Shown piece by piece: positions 36,204-45,129 of a DNA stretch of 64,000 nt; within the stretch, counting starts at the first letter, position 1, and each line of letters starts with the position of its first letter. Where the stretch lies: contig NZ_RZIS01000002.1 of NCBI RefSeq assembly GCF_005281835.1, forward strand, positions 310,001 through 374,000, given 5' to 3'. This stretch comes from Vibrio profundi. GTDB lineage: Bacteria; Pseudomonadota; Gammaproteobacteria; Enterobacterales; Vibrionaceae. Below the pieces are notes generated by a model. The model saw only the letters and a list, made by a program, of their open reading frames with translations, was not told where the DNA came from and did not search any database. A program made the position numbers and the translations under genes.

Positions 36204-37208
36204 TTATTTTACCTGCGGCTTTTCAGGCTGGTCGTTACCAAGGATGCAGTAAGTGAAGCTATTGCCTCTTAGGTTAGTCAGCTCAATTGCAGCGCCTTGC
36301 GGCACGCTAAACACATCACCTGTTGTTAGGGTAATGTGCGCTTGTTCGTCACCATCTTGAACTTTTACTAAGGTATCGCCTTCGAAGTTGATCAGCACTT
36401 GCTTCGCTTCTCTCTGGTGTAAAGGAATGCTCTGACCTTCACCTAGTTCGTACGCCAAAATACTTACATCATCTACGCTTTTTACTTGGAAATCGTATGC
36501 GGAAAGTGGGTGACCTGTTAGTGCGTATTGTTTCGCTTGGCTTCCTTCAAAGTCGTTTTTGATAGGACGGTAATCATCCTTCAATGCGACATAAGGCATC
36601 ATTTGTTCTGCTGTATAGGTATCAAACTCTGCTAGCTGTTCTTTGGTCAGTAAAGGCATTAGCTCAGATTCATTAGGGATGGCATCACCATCGATGGTAT
36701 CGACTAAGGTGCCATCGGCTTTGAGGTATAAACCGTAGCCTTGGCTGTCTTCGATAACAGATGGGTGCCAAACCACACCACCACCTGAGTTGTCACCGCC
36801 AAGTACTGAGAACATAAAGCCATAATCACGACCTACCACTTCAAAGCCGCGGAATAGGTTGGTTGGAATAGAGATAACATCACCATGTGAAAGCACGGCT
36901 TCGTGCTCACCTTCGTTACCCCAGTAAAAGCGAAATTGCCCTTTAAATACCACAAACAGTTCAGCGGTGTGGTGTGAGTGCAGCGAATTTTTGATACCGG
37001 GTGGTTGGCCTGCTGCACCAATATTAAACCCAGCCGTTTCGCGAATATGAACATGTTGGCGGCTGCTTTCTGCGACGCCTGCGCCAATAATGCAGAAGTT
37101 ATCTTTTAGATCGCTACCCGGTGTGCGTGCATCAATAAACGCACTGGTACCGGGAATGAGCTCCATATAGCGAACGAGGTTGCTGTTTATCTTTTGTTGT
37201 AAGGTCAT
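36204..37208 (-). CDS. Bicupin protein, possible dioxygenase
   Basis: The 334-residue protein contains two cupin barrels. The first (about 65-125) keeps the metal-binding HxH...E set as LHSHHTAELFVVFKG, but the second motif GDVISIPTNLFRGFE has Arg where a His is expected. The second barrel (about 235-325) includes PLHQREAKQVLINFEGD and GDVFSVPQGAAIEL. The layout resembles quercetinase/gentisate-type bicupins. With the adjacent hydrolase and dehydrogenases it suggests an oxidative catabolic step or isomerisation. The reaction is not known. Confidence 0.78.
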   Translation of the reverse strand: MTLQQKINSNLVRYMELIPGTSAFIDARTPGSDLKDNFCIIGAGVAESSRQHVHIRETAGFNIGAAGQPPGIKNSLHSHHTAELFVVFKGQFRFYWGNEGEHEAVLSHGDVISIPTNLFRGFEVVGRDYGFMFSVLGGDNSGGGVVWHPSVIEDSQGYGLYLKADGTLVDTIDGDAIPNESELMPLLTKEQLAEFDTYTAEQMMPYVALKDDYRPIKNDFEGSQAKQYALTGHPLSAYDFQVKSVDDVSILAYELGEGQSIPLHQREAKQVLINFEGDTLVKVQDGDEQAHITLTTGDVFSVPQGAAIELTNLRGNSFTYCILGNDQPEKPQVK

Positions 37209-37250
37209 TGGAAAATCCTTGAGCGTGGCCGACGTTCAGCCACGCATTAA

Positions 37251-37985
37251 TCAGTTACCGAGTGGACGTCCACCGTCCACAGCGATGGTCGTTCCGGTGG
37301 AAAAGGTCAGAAGTTCAGATGCGGCATATACAGCGTTGGCGATCTCTTGGTCGAACGCTAAGCGTTTCAGTGGCGTAGATTGCTCTTGTTGATTGCGCCA
37401 TTCATCGTCTAAGCCTTTAACGAATTCGGTATCGACGAGGCCAGGTGCTACCGCGAGTACGCGTATGTTTGGCGATAATGCTCGCGCTAATGAACGGGTC
37501 ATGTTTTCGACCGCAGACTTACTCGCGCAGTAGGCGATGTTACTGCCCATAGCCGTTTGAGCGGCAATCGAAGTTATGTTGACGACACACCCTTTAGCTT
37601 CGTTAAGTAGTGGTTCAAAAGCTCTCACCATGGCAAACGGAGCGCGGACATTGACGCGGAAAATGCGGTCGAATAACTCGTCGTCTAACCCTTCTAAATC
37701 ATTGTGTGCGACGAATTTCGTCATGCCTGCACAATTGACTAACAGATCCAGTGAACTGGAGGATTCACGAACCTGGTTGGCGAGTGCCTTGATATTGTCA
37801 GAGTTAGAAACATCTAATCGATAGGTTTGATGCCCTTCGCCTTCTAGCTGTTCAAGTACTTGGTTTGCTGCTTGCTCGTTGCTGTTATAGGTAAAAATTA
37901 CGCGATAACCACTGGCTGCAAGCTTGATGCAAATGGCGGCTCCAAGGCCACCACTGCCGCCTGTTACTAAGGCTAATTTAGACAT
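37251..37985 (-). CDS. SDR-family oxidoreductase
   Basis: This is a classical short-chain dehydrogenase, 244 residues, with cofactor motif VTGGSGGLGAAI, structural NCAGM (the NNAG motif), catalytic Ser in ITSIAAQ, and YCASK with active-site Tyr and Lys. The Asn-rich loop of FabG is replaced, so a metabolic alcohol dehydrogenase is likely. The hisD-like gene ends 3 bases upstream on the same strand. It could epimerise or oxidise the same diol the HisD-like enzyme handles. Confidence 0.88.
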   Translation of the reverse strand: MSKLALVTGGSGGLGAAICIKLAASGYRVIFTYNSNEQAANQVLEQLEGEGHQTYRLDVSNSDNIKALANQVRESSSSLDLLVNCAGMTKFVAHNDLEGLDDELFDRIFRVNVRAPFAMVRAFEPLLNEAKGCVVNITSIAAQTAMGSNIAYCASKSAVENMTRSLARALSPNIRVLAVAPGLVDTEFVKGLDDEWRNQQEQSTPLKRLAFDQEIANAVYAASELLTFSTGTTIAVDGGRPLGN

Positions 37986-37988
37986 GCA

Positions 37989-39281
37989 TTACACCTCTTC
38001 GGTTGTGCCTTTATAGCGACGAACTCGAATGTCCGCTTGCTCTTTGTGCCCCGCAAAACCTTCCAGTGCACATAAACGAGAGCAGTATTCACCGACTTTC
38101 AATGACGCTTCTTCTGTTACACGTTGGTAAGTACAGGTTTTGATGAATTTACCGACCCATAAACCACCGGTGTAACGCGCGGCTTTATTGGTTGGTAGTG
38201 TGTGGTTAGTACCAATACATTTATCGCCGTAAGACACATTGGTTTCGCGACCTAAGAACAGTGCACCGTAGTTGGTCATGTTGTCTAAGAAGTACTTAGG
38301 ATCTTTAGTCATCACTTGTACGTGCTCAGAAGCAATATCATCGGCGACTTCAACCATTTCTTCGTAGCTGTCACAAACGATCACTTGGCCATAGTCAGCC
38401 CACGCTTTGCCCGCGACTTCAGCAGTCGGAAGAATCGTTAATTGGCGTTCGATTTCTTTGATTGTTTGCTCGGCAAACTGTTCGCAATTGGTTAGTAGAA
38501 TGGCTGGTGAGTTGTAACCGTGCTCCGCTTGGCCTAGCAAGTCAGCGGCAGCAAGTTCTGGATCACAGCCCTCGTTATCTGCAATGACTAGTGTTTCGGT
38601 AGGGCCTGCGAATAGGTCGATACCGACGCGGCCGAACAGTTGGCGTTTCGCTTCTGCTACGAATGCGTTACCTGGGCCAACAATCATGTCTACTGGCGCG
38701 ATACTTTCAGTACCGATGGCCATTGCGCCAACCGCTTGAACACCGCCAAAACAGTAGATTTCATCAGCACCGGCCATTGCCATTGCTGCCACAATTGCCA
38801 CATTAGGTTGGCCGTTGAATGGTGGCGCACAAGCGATGACGCGCTTAACACCTGCCACTTTTGCTGTCAGAACACTCATATGTGCGGATGCAACTAGAGG
38901 GTATTTACCACCTGGGATGTAACAGCCAACGCTGTTCACCGGAATATTTTTATGGCCTAGAACCACACCTGGCATGGTTTCAACTTCAACATCTTTCATT
39001 GAATCGCGCTGAATTTGCGCGAAGTTGCGAACTTGAGTTTGAGCAAATTCGATATCGTGGCGAGTCGACTCGTCTAGTGCGTCGACACACGCTTGGATTT
39101 GATCATCGGTTAAACGAAATTGCTCTGGTGACCAGTTATCAAACTTTTCAGACAGTTCTCTAACCGCTTCGTCACCCTTGGTTTTGATATTTGAAAGGAT
39201 GTTCTCAACGGTTTGACGAACTTGTACGTCATTGGATGCTGAAGCTTCTTCTGTAATTCCGTGTTTTAGAATACGTGCCAT
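37989..39281 (-). CDS. Histidinol-dehydrogenase-family protein, catabolic paralogue
   Basis: ATG 39281 has CAAGGAGAAA as ribosome site; the longer frame to 39410 would cross the operator. The 430-residue protein follows HisD throughout: [25 protein letters not shown] (zinc Gln and His), ASEHVQVMT with the catalytic Glu-His, [18 protein letters not shown] and the last zinc His in [10 protein letters not shown]. It sits in a catabolic operon and not with other his genes, so a paralogue that oxidises another primary alcohol to a carboxylate, as HpsN does for dihydroxypropanesulfonate, is more likely than histidine biosynthesis. The substrate is unproven. Confidence 0.85.
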   Translation of the reverse strand: MARILKHGITEEASASNDVQVRQTVENILSNIKTKGDEAVRELSEKFDNWSPEQFRLTDDQIQACVDALDESTRHDIEFAQTQVRNFAQIQRDSMKDVEVETMPGVVLGHKNIPVNSVGCYIPGGKYPLVASAHMSVLTAKVAGVKRVIACAPPFNGQPNVAIVAAMAMAGADEIYCFGGVQAVGAMAIGTESIAPVDMIVGPGNAFVAEAKRQLFGRVGIDLFAGPTETLVIADNEGCDPELAAADLLGQAEHGYNSPAILLTNCEQFAEQTIKEIERQLTILPTAEVAGKAWADYGQVIVCDSYEEMVEVADDIASEHVQVMTKDPKYFLDNMTNYGALFLGRETNVSYGDKCIGTNHTLPTNKAARYTGGLWVGKFIKTCTYQRVTEEASLKVGEYCSRLCALEGFAGHKEQADIRVRRYKGTTEEV

Positions 39282-39329
39282 GTGTTTCTCCTTGAGGGCT
39301 GATGACGCTGTTACGTGTTTGAATGTTGG

Positions 39330-39349
39330 TTTTGGATACGAATGCAAAA
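39330..39349. promoter_or_regulatory. LacI-type operator, site A
   Basis: TTTTGGATACGAATGCAAAA is an imperfect 20-bp palindrome with central CG, 49 bases before the hisD-like start. It matches the motif found before the TRAP and ABC operons. Confidence 0.75.
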
Positions 39350-39542
39350 CAACAATATACAACCTGTTAACATTTGACAAGGAGGGCGTTTTTCGGATTG
39401 AATTCGTCATTAACTTATTGTTTTTAATTTATTTTTGTTTTTGGGTGTCGTGTTTGGGGATAATTTACTGGTTGGTTTTTATCCAATAATGTTAATTTGA
39501 TCACGTTGTTTTCACTCTTTGTTAACGTTTTGGTGTGTTAAG

Positions 39543-39562
39543 TTTTGCATACCTTTGCAAAA
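39543..39562. promoter_or_regulatory. LacI-type operator, site B
   Basis: TTTTGCATACCTTTGCAAAA is a 20-bp palindrome with 7-base outer arms, 17 bases before the aldolase start and 213 bases from site A. The pair flanks the divergent promoters. Confidence 0.72.
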
Positions 39563-39579
39563 TAGTGAGTTTTAGTGAA

Positions 39580-40329
39580 ATGGACGCTTTTAAATCGACA
39601 CTGAATGAAAAAAATGTACTGGGCACCTTTGTTAAGACGCCTCATCCGCACATTATTGAGGTATTAGCTTTGGCGGAGCTGCCTTTCATCGTATTGGATG
39701 CTGAGCACGCACCGTTCGACCGCACCACTTTGGATTCGTGTATTTTGGCCGCAAGAGCCAATCAATTGCCTTGTATCGTCCGAGTTCAGGACAGCCAACC
39801 GTCTACGATTCTCAATGCGTTGGATTGCGGCGCCAACGGAATCCAAATCCCGCATGTCTGTAGCGCACAACAAGCAGAGGCATTGGCCAAAATCTCTCAC
39901 TACGGAGAGGGAGGAAGAGGCTATGCGGGTTCTAGCCGAGCCGCTCACTATGCGACTAAACCTATGGCTCAGCACTTGGCTGACAGCAAGCTGTCAACAG
40001 TCGTGGTCGCACAAATCGAAGACCCAATCGGCGTTGAAAACGTCGAAGAAATTGCACAAGTTGAAGGAGTTGATGCGCTGTTCATCGGGCAAGTTGATCT
40101 TGCTGTCGCTTATGGCGCAGCCAGCGTGAAAGATGAATGCGTGACAAAAGCCAGTAAGCGAATCATCAAAGCTGCGCACGCAAACAACAAACCAGTGGGT
40201 ATGTTCGTCGCTAATGGACAAGCCGCTAAAGAGTGGTCGCAATTAGGTGTTAATTTCTTCTGCGTGGGTTCAGAGCACAAAATGATCATCGACGGGTTTA
40301 AAAATGAAAAACTTGTGATGAATACATAA
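39580..40329 (+). CDS. HpcH/HpaI-family aldolase
   Basis: ATG 39580 gives 249 residues; the longer GTG start would include site B. Class II pyruvate-aldolase motifs are visible: LDAEHAPFDRTTL, the Arg in PCIVRVQD, the metal-binding QIEDPIGVENVEEI, and GVDALFIGQVDLAVAYG. The family splits 2-oxo-4-hydroxy acids into pyruvate and an aldehyde. Divergent from the hisD-like operon and followed by the LacI gene, it probably provides the C-C cleavage step of this pathway. Confidence 0.88.
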   Translation: MDAFKSTLNEKNVLGTFVKTPHPHIIEVLALAELPFIVLDAEHAPFDRTTLDSCILAARANQLPCIVRVQDSQPSTILNALDCGANGIQIPHVCSAQQAEALAKISHYGEGGRGYAGSSRAAHYATKPMAQHLADSKLSTVVVAQIEDPIGVENVEEIAQVEGVDALFIGQVDLAVAYGAASVKDECVTKASKRIIKAAHANNKPVGMFVANGQAAKEWSQLGVNFFCVGSEHKMIIDGFKNEKLVMNT

Positions 40330-40422
40330 AGTTTGTCTTTGTTTAATTGCAATAGAGCACGTATTGTATGGGCATAATAAGGGAAGTGAAGTATCTTCCC
40401 AATGAATCCAAGGAGTTGATTT

Positions 40423-41421
40423 ATCAAAGCTAAAGTTACTTCGATTGATGTAGCCAAAATGCTTGGCGTCTCTCAATCAACCGTTTCCCGAGCCTTCAGC
40501 CCAACTGCCAGTATCAGCGAAAAAAAGCGCAAAATGGTAATGGATGCAGCGGCTAAGTTAGGTTATACACCTAATGCGATTGCTCGTGGGTTAATTTCGA
40601 ATCGAACCGGTTTAGTGGCGATTGCGCTGGATAGCGAATCGAACCCTATGTACGACATGCAGTCGCGAGCGCTAGCGATGGAAATCCAAAAGCGTGGTGG
40701 CCAAGTGGTGTTATGCCCGATCGATAAAGAAGATTTGGATTTAGCAATCTCTCGTGCCATTGAATACCAAGTCGATGGGTTGATCATTGCGACCAGTCGA
40801 ATGAACTCTCGTGCGTTTGCACAATGTGAGAAATTTGGTGTGCATTTAAGCCTAATCAACCGTTATGTCGAAGGTGTAAATGCCAATAGTGTTGGTGTTG
40901 ATAACCGTTTAGCAGGTCGCCAAGCGGCAGAGTACTTGTTAGGTAAAGGTTACAAACAACTGGCGTACATCAGTGGTGACGCTGGCTCAATGACCAGTGA
41001 CGAACGTTGGGCTGGTTTCTCTCAAAAACTGCAAGAGCAGCAAGCTAACAGCCCGTTATTCATTCAATCTAAATACAACTTTGAAGCTGGGCTAGCAGCC
41101 GCAAAAGAAGTAGTAGGGCACGTGACTAAGCCTGATGCAATCTTCTGCGCGAACGATATTCTTGCTTTAGGTGTGATGGATGGGCTACGTCAGCTTGGTA
41201 AAACTATCCCCGGTGATTATGCGGTGATGGGGGTCGATGATATCCCAATGTCGGGCTGGCCGAGTTATGATTTAACAACGATTTCTCAACCCATATCTAG
41301 AATTGTTGAAGTTGCCGTTGAAGATCTAATGGAACGTATCAACAGCAACCAAGATGCTGAAGGCAAGTATCTGTTAGAGCAAGGTGTACTAGTGGAAAGA
41401 GGTAGCACTGCTACTAGCTAG
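40423..41421 (+). CDS. LacI-family regulator with apparent ATC start codon
   Basis: The first ATG (40459) would delete helix 1 of the DNA-binding domain. Upstream, the frame encodes KAKVTSIDVAKMLGVSQS, a complete LacI headpiece, preceded by an ATC at 40423 that sits 7 bases after a perfect AAGGAG. No ATG, GTG or TTG exists between the in-frame stop at 40417 and 40459. The natural start thus seems to be ATC, giving 332 residues, with the headpiece followed by a periplasmic-binding-type effector domain. It lies between the aldolase and TRAP genes and is the obvious regulator for sites A-D. Confidence 0.85.
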   Translation: MKAKVTSIDVAKMLGVSQSTVSRAFSPTASISEKKRKMVMDAAAKLGYTPNAIARGLISNRTGLVAIALDSESNPMYDMQSRALAMEIQKRGGQVVLCPIDKEDLDLAISRAIEYQVDGLIIATSRMNSRAFAQCEKFGVHLSLINRYVEGVNANSVGVDNRLAGRQAAEYLLGKGYKQLAYISGDAGSMTSDERWAGFSQKLQEQQANSPLFIQSKYNFEAGLAAAKEVVGHVTKPDAIFCANDILALGVMDGLRQLGKTIPGDYAVMGVDDIPMSGWPSYDLTTISQPISRIVEVAVEDLMERINSNQDAEGKYLLEQGVLVERGSTATS

Positions 41422-41447
41422 GGACAATTCGGTGGTATTTTAAATAG

Positions 41448-41476
41448 AGCCTCGCTTTTCAAGCGGGGCTTTTTTT
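41448..41476 (+). terminator. Rho-independent terminator of the LacI gene
   Basis: AGCCTCGCTT and AAGCGGGGCT pair with one G-T, around a 3-base loop, and are followed by a TTTTTT run. Confidence 0.9.
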
Positions 41477-41567
41477 ATGTGACTTTGTTTGGATTTCCAT
41501 CAATTAAAGTGTGGCTTCGTTCATTTGATGAAGAGATGTTATTGACTTGTTGCTTAATTGTTCTATT

Positions 41568-41587
41568 TTTGGATTCGTATGCAATAT
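41568..41587. promoter_or_regulatory. LacI-type operator, site C
   Basis: TTTTGGATTCGTATGCAATA lies 93 bases before the TRAP binding-protein start. It shares GGATTCGTATGCAA with site D before the ABC operon. Confidence 0.78.
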
Positions 41588-41680
41588 TTTGGTATGAATC
41601 GCGAGCAACTAAAACTAGACGATTAATGTGCTGAAGATGAATTGATAAATTCTTCTTCATTCACGAAACAAGGAAGAGCA

Positions 41681-42676
41681 ATGAAAAAACATATTCTAAC
41701 CTCGCTTACCGCAATTGGTTTATCTTTTGTAAGTTTGACTACGAATGCAAGCAGTGTCATTCGACTCGCACACGATAGCCAAGAAACATCCCCAGTTCAT
41801 AAAGCCATGTTGTATTTTGAACAAGAACTAGAATCGCGTTCTCAAGGTGAAATTGAAGTAGAGATTTATCCAGCCCGTCAGTTAGGTGATGTACGCGAGA
41901 CAACGGAACTCGTGCAACAAGGCAACTTGCAAATGACGTTTGGTGCTTCGGTTCTATTGGCTCCATACGTACCAGAATTCAATGTGTTGGATGTGTTCTA
42001 CTTATTCGAAAATGAGGCTCAGGCACATAAAGCACTGGATAGTCAGAATATCGGCCAGCCATTATTGAACGCGATGGAATCAAAAGGGTTTCACGGTTTA
42101 GGCTTCATGGAAGTGGGCTTTCGTAGCGTGACCAACAATAAGCAGCCAATTTCGACTATCGAGGATTTAAAAGGGTTAAAAATTCGTTCAGCATCGAACC
42201 CTACTCAGATCAGCGCTTGGAAATCTGTCGGAACAGCGCCAACCCCTTTGTCATGGGGTGAAATTTTCACGTCATTACAACAAGGTCTAATTAATGCGCA
42301 AGAAAGCTCGGTTTATTCGATTTACGCCGAACGCTTTTACGAAGCGCAAGAATACCTTTCTCTTACAAATCATATCTATACCAACTACGTACTCTTCATG
42401 AACAAGCCTTTCTGGGATTCATTGCCTCCAGAGCAACAAGCGCTGATCAATGAAGTGAGCAAAGAAACGATAGCGAAACAGCGCCAGTTGGCTGCAAAAC
42501 AAAACAAAGACGTGATCAAAGATCTTGAAGCGAAAGGGATGACGGTCAACACCGTATCACCAGAAGTGCAAAGCAAGATGAAAGAACAAATGAACGCGGC
42601 GGTTTATCAAGATCTCAGAGAAAAAACGGGTGAAGATTTGTTTGATAGCCTGATTGCTGAAATTGAAAACTTGTAG
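41681..42676 (+). CDS. TRAP transporter substrate-binding protein (DctP family)
   Basis: ATG 41681 follows AAGGAAGAG and opens a signal peptide (MKKHILTSLTAIGLSFVSLT), mature part about 305 residues. DctP features are present: IRLAHDSQETSPVHKAM, GEIEVEIYPARQLGD, MEVGFRSVTNNKQPI with the conserved Arg that binds the ligand carboxylate, and a following LKGLKIRSASNP. It would capture an organic acid in the periplasm and hand it to the membrane subunits encoded downstream. Confidence 0.93.
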   Translation: MKKHILTSLTAIGLSFVSLTTNASSVIRLAHDSQETSPVHKAMLYFEQELESRSQGEIEVEIYPARQLGDVRETTELVQQGNLQMTFGASVLLAPYVPEFNVLDVFYLFENEAQAHKALDSQNIGQPLLNAMESKGFHGLGFMEVGFRSVTNNKQPISTIEDLKGLKIRSASNPTQISAWKSVGTAPTPLSWGEIFTSLQQGLINAQESSVYSIYAERFYEAQEYLSLTNHIYTNYVLFMNKPFWDSLPPEQQALINEVSKETIAKQRQLAAKQNKDVIKDLEAKGMTVNTVSPEVQSKMKEQMNAAVYQDLREKTGEDLFDSLIAEIENL

Positions 42677-42687
42677 TCAAAAATTCT

Positions 42688-42708
42688 AGGGGGTAGGAAA
42701 GCCCCCTT
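42688..42708 (+). other. Intra-operon hairpin between TRAP subunit genes
   Basis: AGGGGG and CCCCCT pair around an 8-base loop without a long T tract. Such structures after binding-protein genes often lower expression of the membrane subunits. Confidence 0.5.
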
Positions 42709-42737
42709 CATTGTTTTGGTCGCTTTGGGAGGGAAAT

Positions 42738-43301
42738 ATGAAGTGGTTAAGAGCGCTCGATCGATATTTTGAGCCTAGTCTGATCGTGATATCGATATCT
42801 TTGATGACGATAATCTTGTGTGTCCAGATTGGGTTGAGGATGTTTGACGCAACCATCGCATGGGCAGAAGAACTCGCCCGTTATCTGTTTGTATGGGCGA
42901 TGTACCTGAGTATCAGCTACTGCATCCGCGATGATCGCCACATTCGAATTCGGATTATTGTCGATAAATTACCAGGTGCGTGGAGCCATGCGAGCCTAAT
43001 TGTTTCTGATCTTATCCATTTAGCGTTTAGTGGCATTGTTGCTTGGTTTGGATTCCATGTCATTCAGCGTAGCTTGCAGTTAGGCCAAATAGCGCCAGCA
43101 ATGGAAATTCCAATTGCGTGTTTATACGCGTCGGTATTGGTGTGCGCGTTATTGAGTGCGGTACGTTTGGGGGTGAGCATTTACAAGCGTATTAACCAGA
43201 TCATGTCACCAGCTACGTCGCTACGATTCTCTGCTCGTCGTTACCGACACCTTAAAGCTAAGTACAGAACTTCTAATCGACTCCTGGAGCTAAGCGTATG
43301 A
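42738..43301 (+). CDS. TRAP transporter small permease (DctQ family)
   Basis: ATG 42738 has a GGGAGGGAA ribosome site. The 187-residue protein has four membrane spans and the DctQ core IAWAEELARYLFVWAMYLS followed by DRHIRI. A basic C-terminal tail of about 30 residues extends beyond the usual end. The DctM gene overlaps its stop by 4 bases. Confidence 0.9.
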   Translation: MKWLRALDRYFEPSLIVISISLMTIILCVQIGLRMFDATIAWAEELARYLFVWAMYLSISYCIRDDRHIRIRIIVDKLPGAWSHASLIVSDLIHLAFSGIVAWFGFHVIQRSLQLGQIAPAMEIPIACLYASVLVCALLSAVRLGVSIYKRINQIMSPATSLRFSARRYRHLKAKYRTSNRLLELSV

Positions 43302-44578
43302 CCTCTGCATTACTCTTCGGCAGTTTTGGTTTGCTGCTGCTTATTGGTGTGCCAGTCGGGATCGCGCTTGCTGCTGCGAGCATGATCGCTATTTTCAGTC
43401 TGCCATTTTTGAATGTCGAGTTTTTGGTTCAAGGGTTAGTGACTGGCCTAGATTCTTTTCCGCTATTGGCCGTTGTGTTGTTCACATTGGCCGGTAACTT
43501 GATGAGCCAAGGCGGCATTTCAAAACGCTTACTACGTGTGGCGGAAGTCTTTTTTGGGCACTTTACTGGCGGCTTAGGTATCGTCGCGATTGTCGCTTGT
43601 ATGTTCTTTGCATCAATCTCGGGTACTGGCTCTGCAACCGTTGCAGCGATTGGTCTCACCATGATCCCATCTATGGTGAAAAAAGGCTACGACCGCAGTT
43701 TTGCTGGGGCGTTGATTGCTTCGTCTGGCGGTATTGGCGTTATCATCCCTCCTTCTGTGGTGATGATCGTTTATGCGATTACGGCCGAAGTGTCGGTCAC
43801 TAAAATGTTTATGGCGGGAATCGGCCCTGGCTTAGTAGTTGGCCTTGTGTTGATCGGATACTGCGTGATTGTTTCCAAGATTCGAGGTTATTCTGGCAAT
43901 GACCGTAAAGCCACTTGGCCCGAAAAACTGGACGCGTTGAAAAGCGCCAGTTGGGCAATGTTACTCCCGGTGATCATCTTAGGGGGCATATATTCAGGAA
44001 TTTTCACTCCAACGGAATCTGCTGCAATTGGCGTGCTATACGGTCTGTTTTTCGGGATGTTTGTGTATAAAGAACTTGATTACAAACAAGTCGCGAAAAT
44101 CATTCTGGAGTCTTCGTTATTGGTTGGAGCTGTGTTGGTGATTGTTGGGGCGTCGGTGACTTTTGGTCGAATTCTGACTCTTGAAAGACTGCCGACAGAG
44201 ATTGCGCAATTTATCTTATCGATTACCGAGAATAAGTGGCTGATTCTAGTAAGTATCAATATCTTGCTTTTATTAGTGGGTACCTTCATGGAAACCCTAG
44301 CAGCTATCGTGATTCTAACGCCAATACTATTGCCTATTACTATGTCGCTGGGTATGGATCCGGTGCACTTTGGTATTGTGATGATAGTAAACTTGGCGAT
44401 TGGCTTTGTGACACCACCTTTAGGGGCAAACTTGTTCATGGCCAGCCAAGTGGGGAAAGTCCCAATAGAGTCATTGTCGCGTGCTATTATCGGTTGGATC
44501 GGCGCAATGCTGGTGGCACTGATGCTAATTACCTTCATTCCGGCGATCTCTTTAACATTACCAAATATCTTAAATTAA
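43298..44578 (+). CDS. TRAP transporter large permease (DctM family)
   Basis: The 426-residue protein has about 12 membrane segments and the DctM signatures GIALAAASMIAIF, LAGNLMSQGGIS and SSGGIGVIIPPSVVMIVYA. It forms the sodium-driven translocation unit with the small permease. The start overlaps the small permease stop as ATGA, and a terminator follows at 44594. Confidence 0.95.
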   Translation: MTSALLFGSFGLLLLIGVPVGIALAAASMIAIFSLPFLNVEFLVQGLVTGLDSFPLLAVVLFTLAGNLMSQGGISKRLLRVAEVFFGHFTGGLGIVAIVACMFFASISGTGSATVAAIGLTMIPSMVKKGYDRSFAGALIASSGGIGVIIPPSVVMIVYAITAEVSVTKMFMAGIGPGLVVGLVLIGYCVIVSKIRGYSGNDRKATWPEKLDALKSASWAMLLPVIILGGIYSGIFTPTESAAIGVLYGLFFGMFVYKELDYKQVAKIILESSLLVGAVLVIVGASVTFGRILTLERLPTEIAQFILSITENKWLILVSINILLLLVGTFMETLAAIVILTPILLPITMSLGMDPVHFGIVMIVNLAIGFVTPPLGANLFMASQVGKVPIESLSRAIIGWIGAMLVALMLITFIPAISLTLPNILN

Positions 44579-44593
44579 TTGGCAGGTGAACAT

Positions 44594-44624
44594 GAAATGG
44601 CGGGCGTGATGTCCGCCATTTTTA
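44594..44624 (+). terminator. Rho-independent terminator of the TRAP operon
   Basis: AATGGCGG and CCGCCATT form the stem, around an 11-base loop, followed by TTTTATG. Confidence 0.82.
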
Positions 44625-45129
44625 TGTCTTATTTTTGGAGGGGTATTCAGTACTCAAAATATAGATTTGGTGTCGTTTAGAAAGCTATAGAATGGTTTGA
44701 GTGTCGACATCGTCTTCGCTATACCGCTAAGGTTTGCTGTCTGGGCTTGTCCACTTCAACGATTTTACGTCCTGTAATTAAATCGGTAAAAAGCGCCGAT
44801 ATGTAATGAAAAATCATGAAATATCGAAAAATCAAACCATGCTAGTGTTTGGTGTAGAGCGGATGTTCATAACAGGAAAGCCGCGCTTGAATATGATTTT
44901 GCTCAGGCCTAGCCTTTACCTTCTAAAGTGACTCTCGCTCGAACACATTCTTCCAATGATTTGCTCTTATCTATGGAGTAAGTCCCCGTGATTGAAAGCT
45001 CGTATTTCGGCCAATTTAAAAGTGGTTGCATTTGAAGTGAAGCCGAGAGGTATTGTAATGCTGCGTTGATTTTACCGCACTAACTACCGCTGCGTAGTTT
45101 TAACTCTTAGTTAGATACAAAGGTAAAAT
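44625..45129. other. 505-base stretch without a convincing gene
   Basis: No frame over 60 codons is present. One 32-codon minus-strand frame (44719-44817) looks protein-like and is listed separately. The rest shows no repeat or structured RNA that I can recognise. Confidence 0.45.
44719..44817 (-). CDS. Possible 32-residue microprotein or gene remnant
   Basis: From ATG 44817 the frame reads MIFHYISALFTDLITGRKIV and ends PRQQTLAV. The composition is protein-like, but there is no ribosome site, so it may be a remnant of a longer gene or chance. Confidence 0.25.
   Translation of the reverse strand: MIFHYISALFTDLITGRKIVEVDKPRQQTLAV

Noticed and set aside
37989..39281. True histidine-biosynthesis hisD
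   Set aside because: No other his gene is adjacent, and the operon partners and operators point to catabolism.
40416..40433. TTG at 40416 as start of the LacI gene
   Set aside because: It is in another frame and meets TAA after five codons, so it cannot encode the headpiece.
35425..44578. Known dihydroxypropanesulfonate (hps) pathway
   Set aside because: The HisD-like, SDR and TRAP genes fit, but sulfolactate or cysteate cleavage genes and a sulfite exporter are missing, and the cupin, hydrolase and aldolase do not belong.
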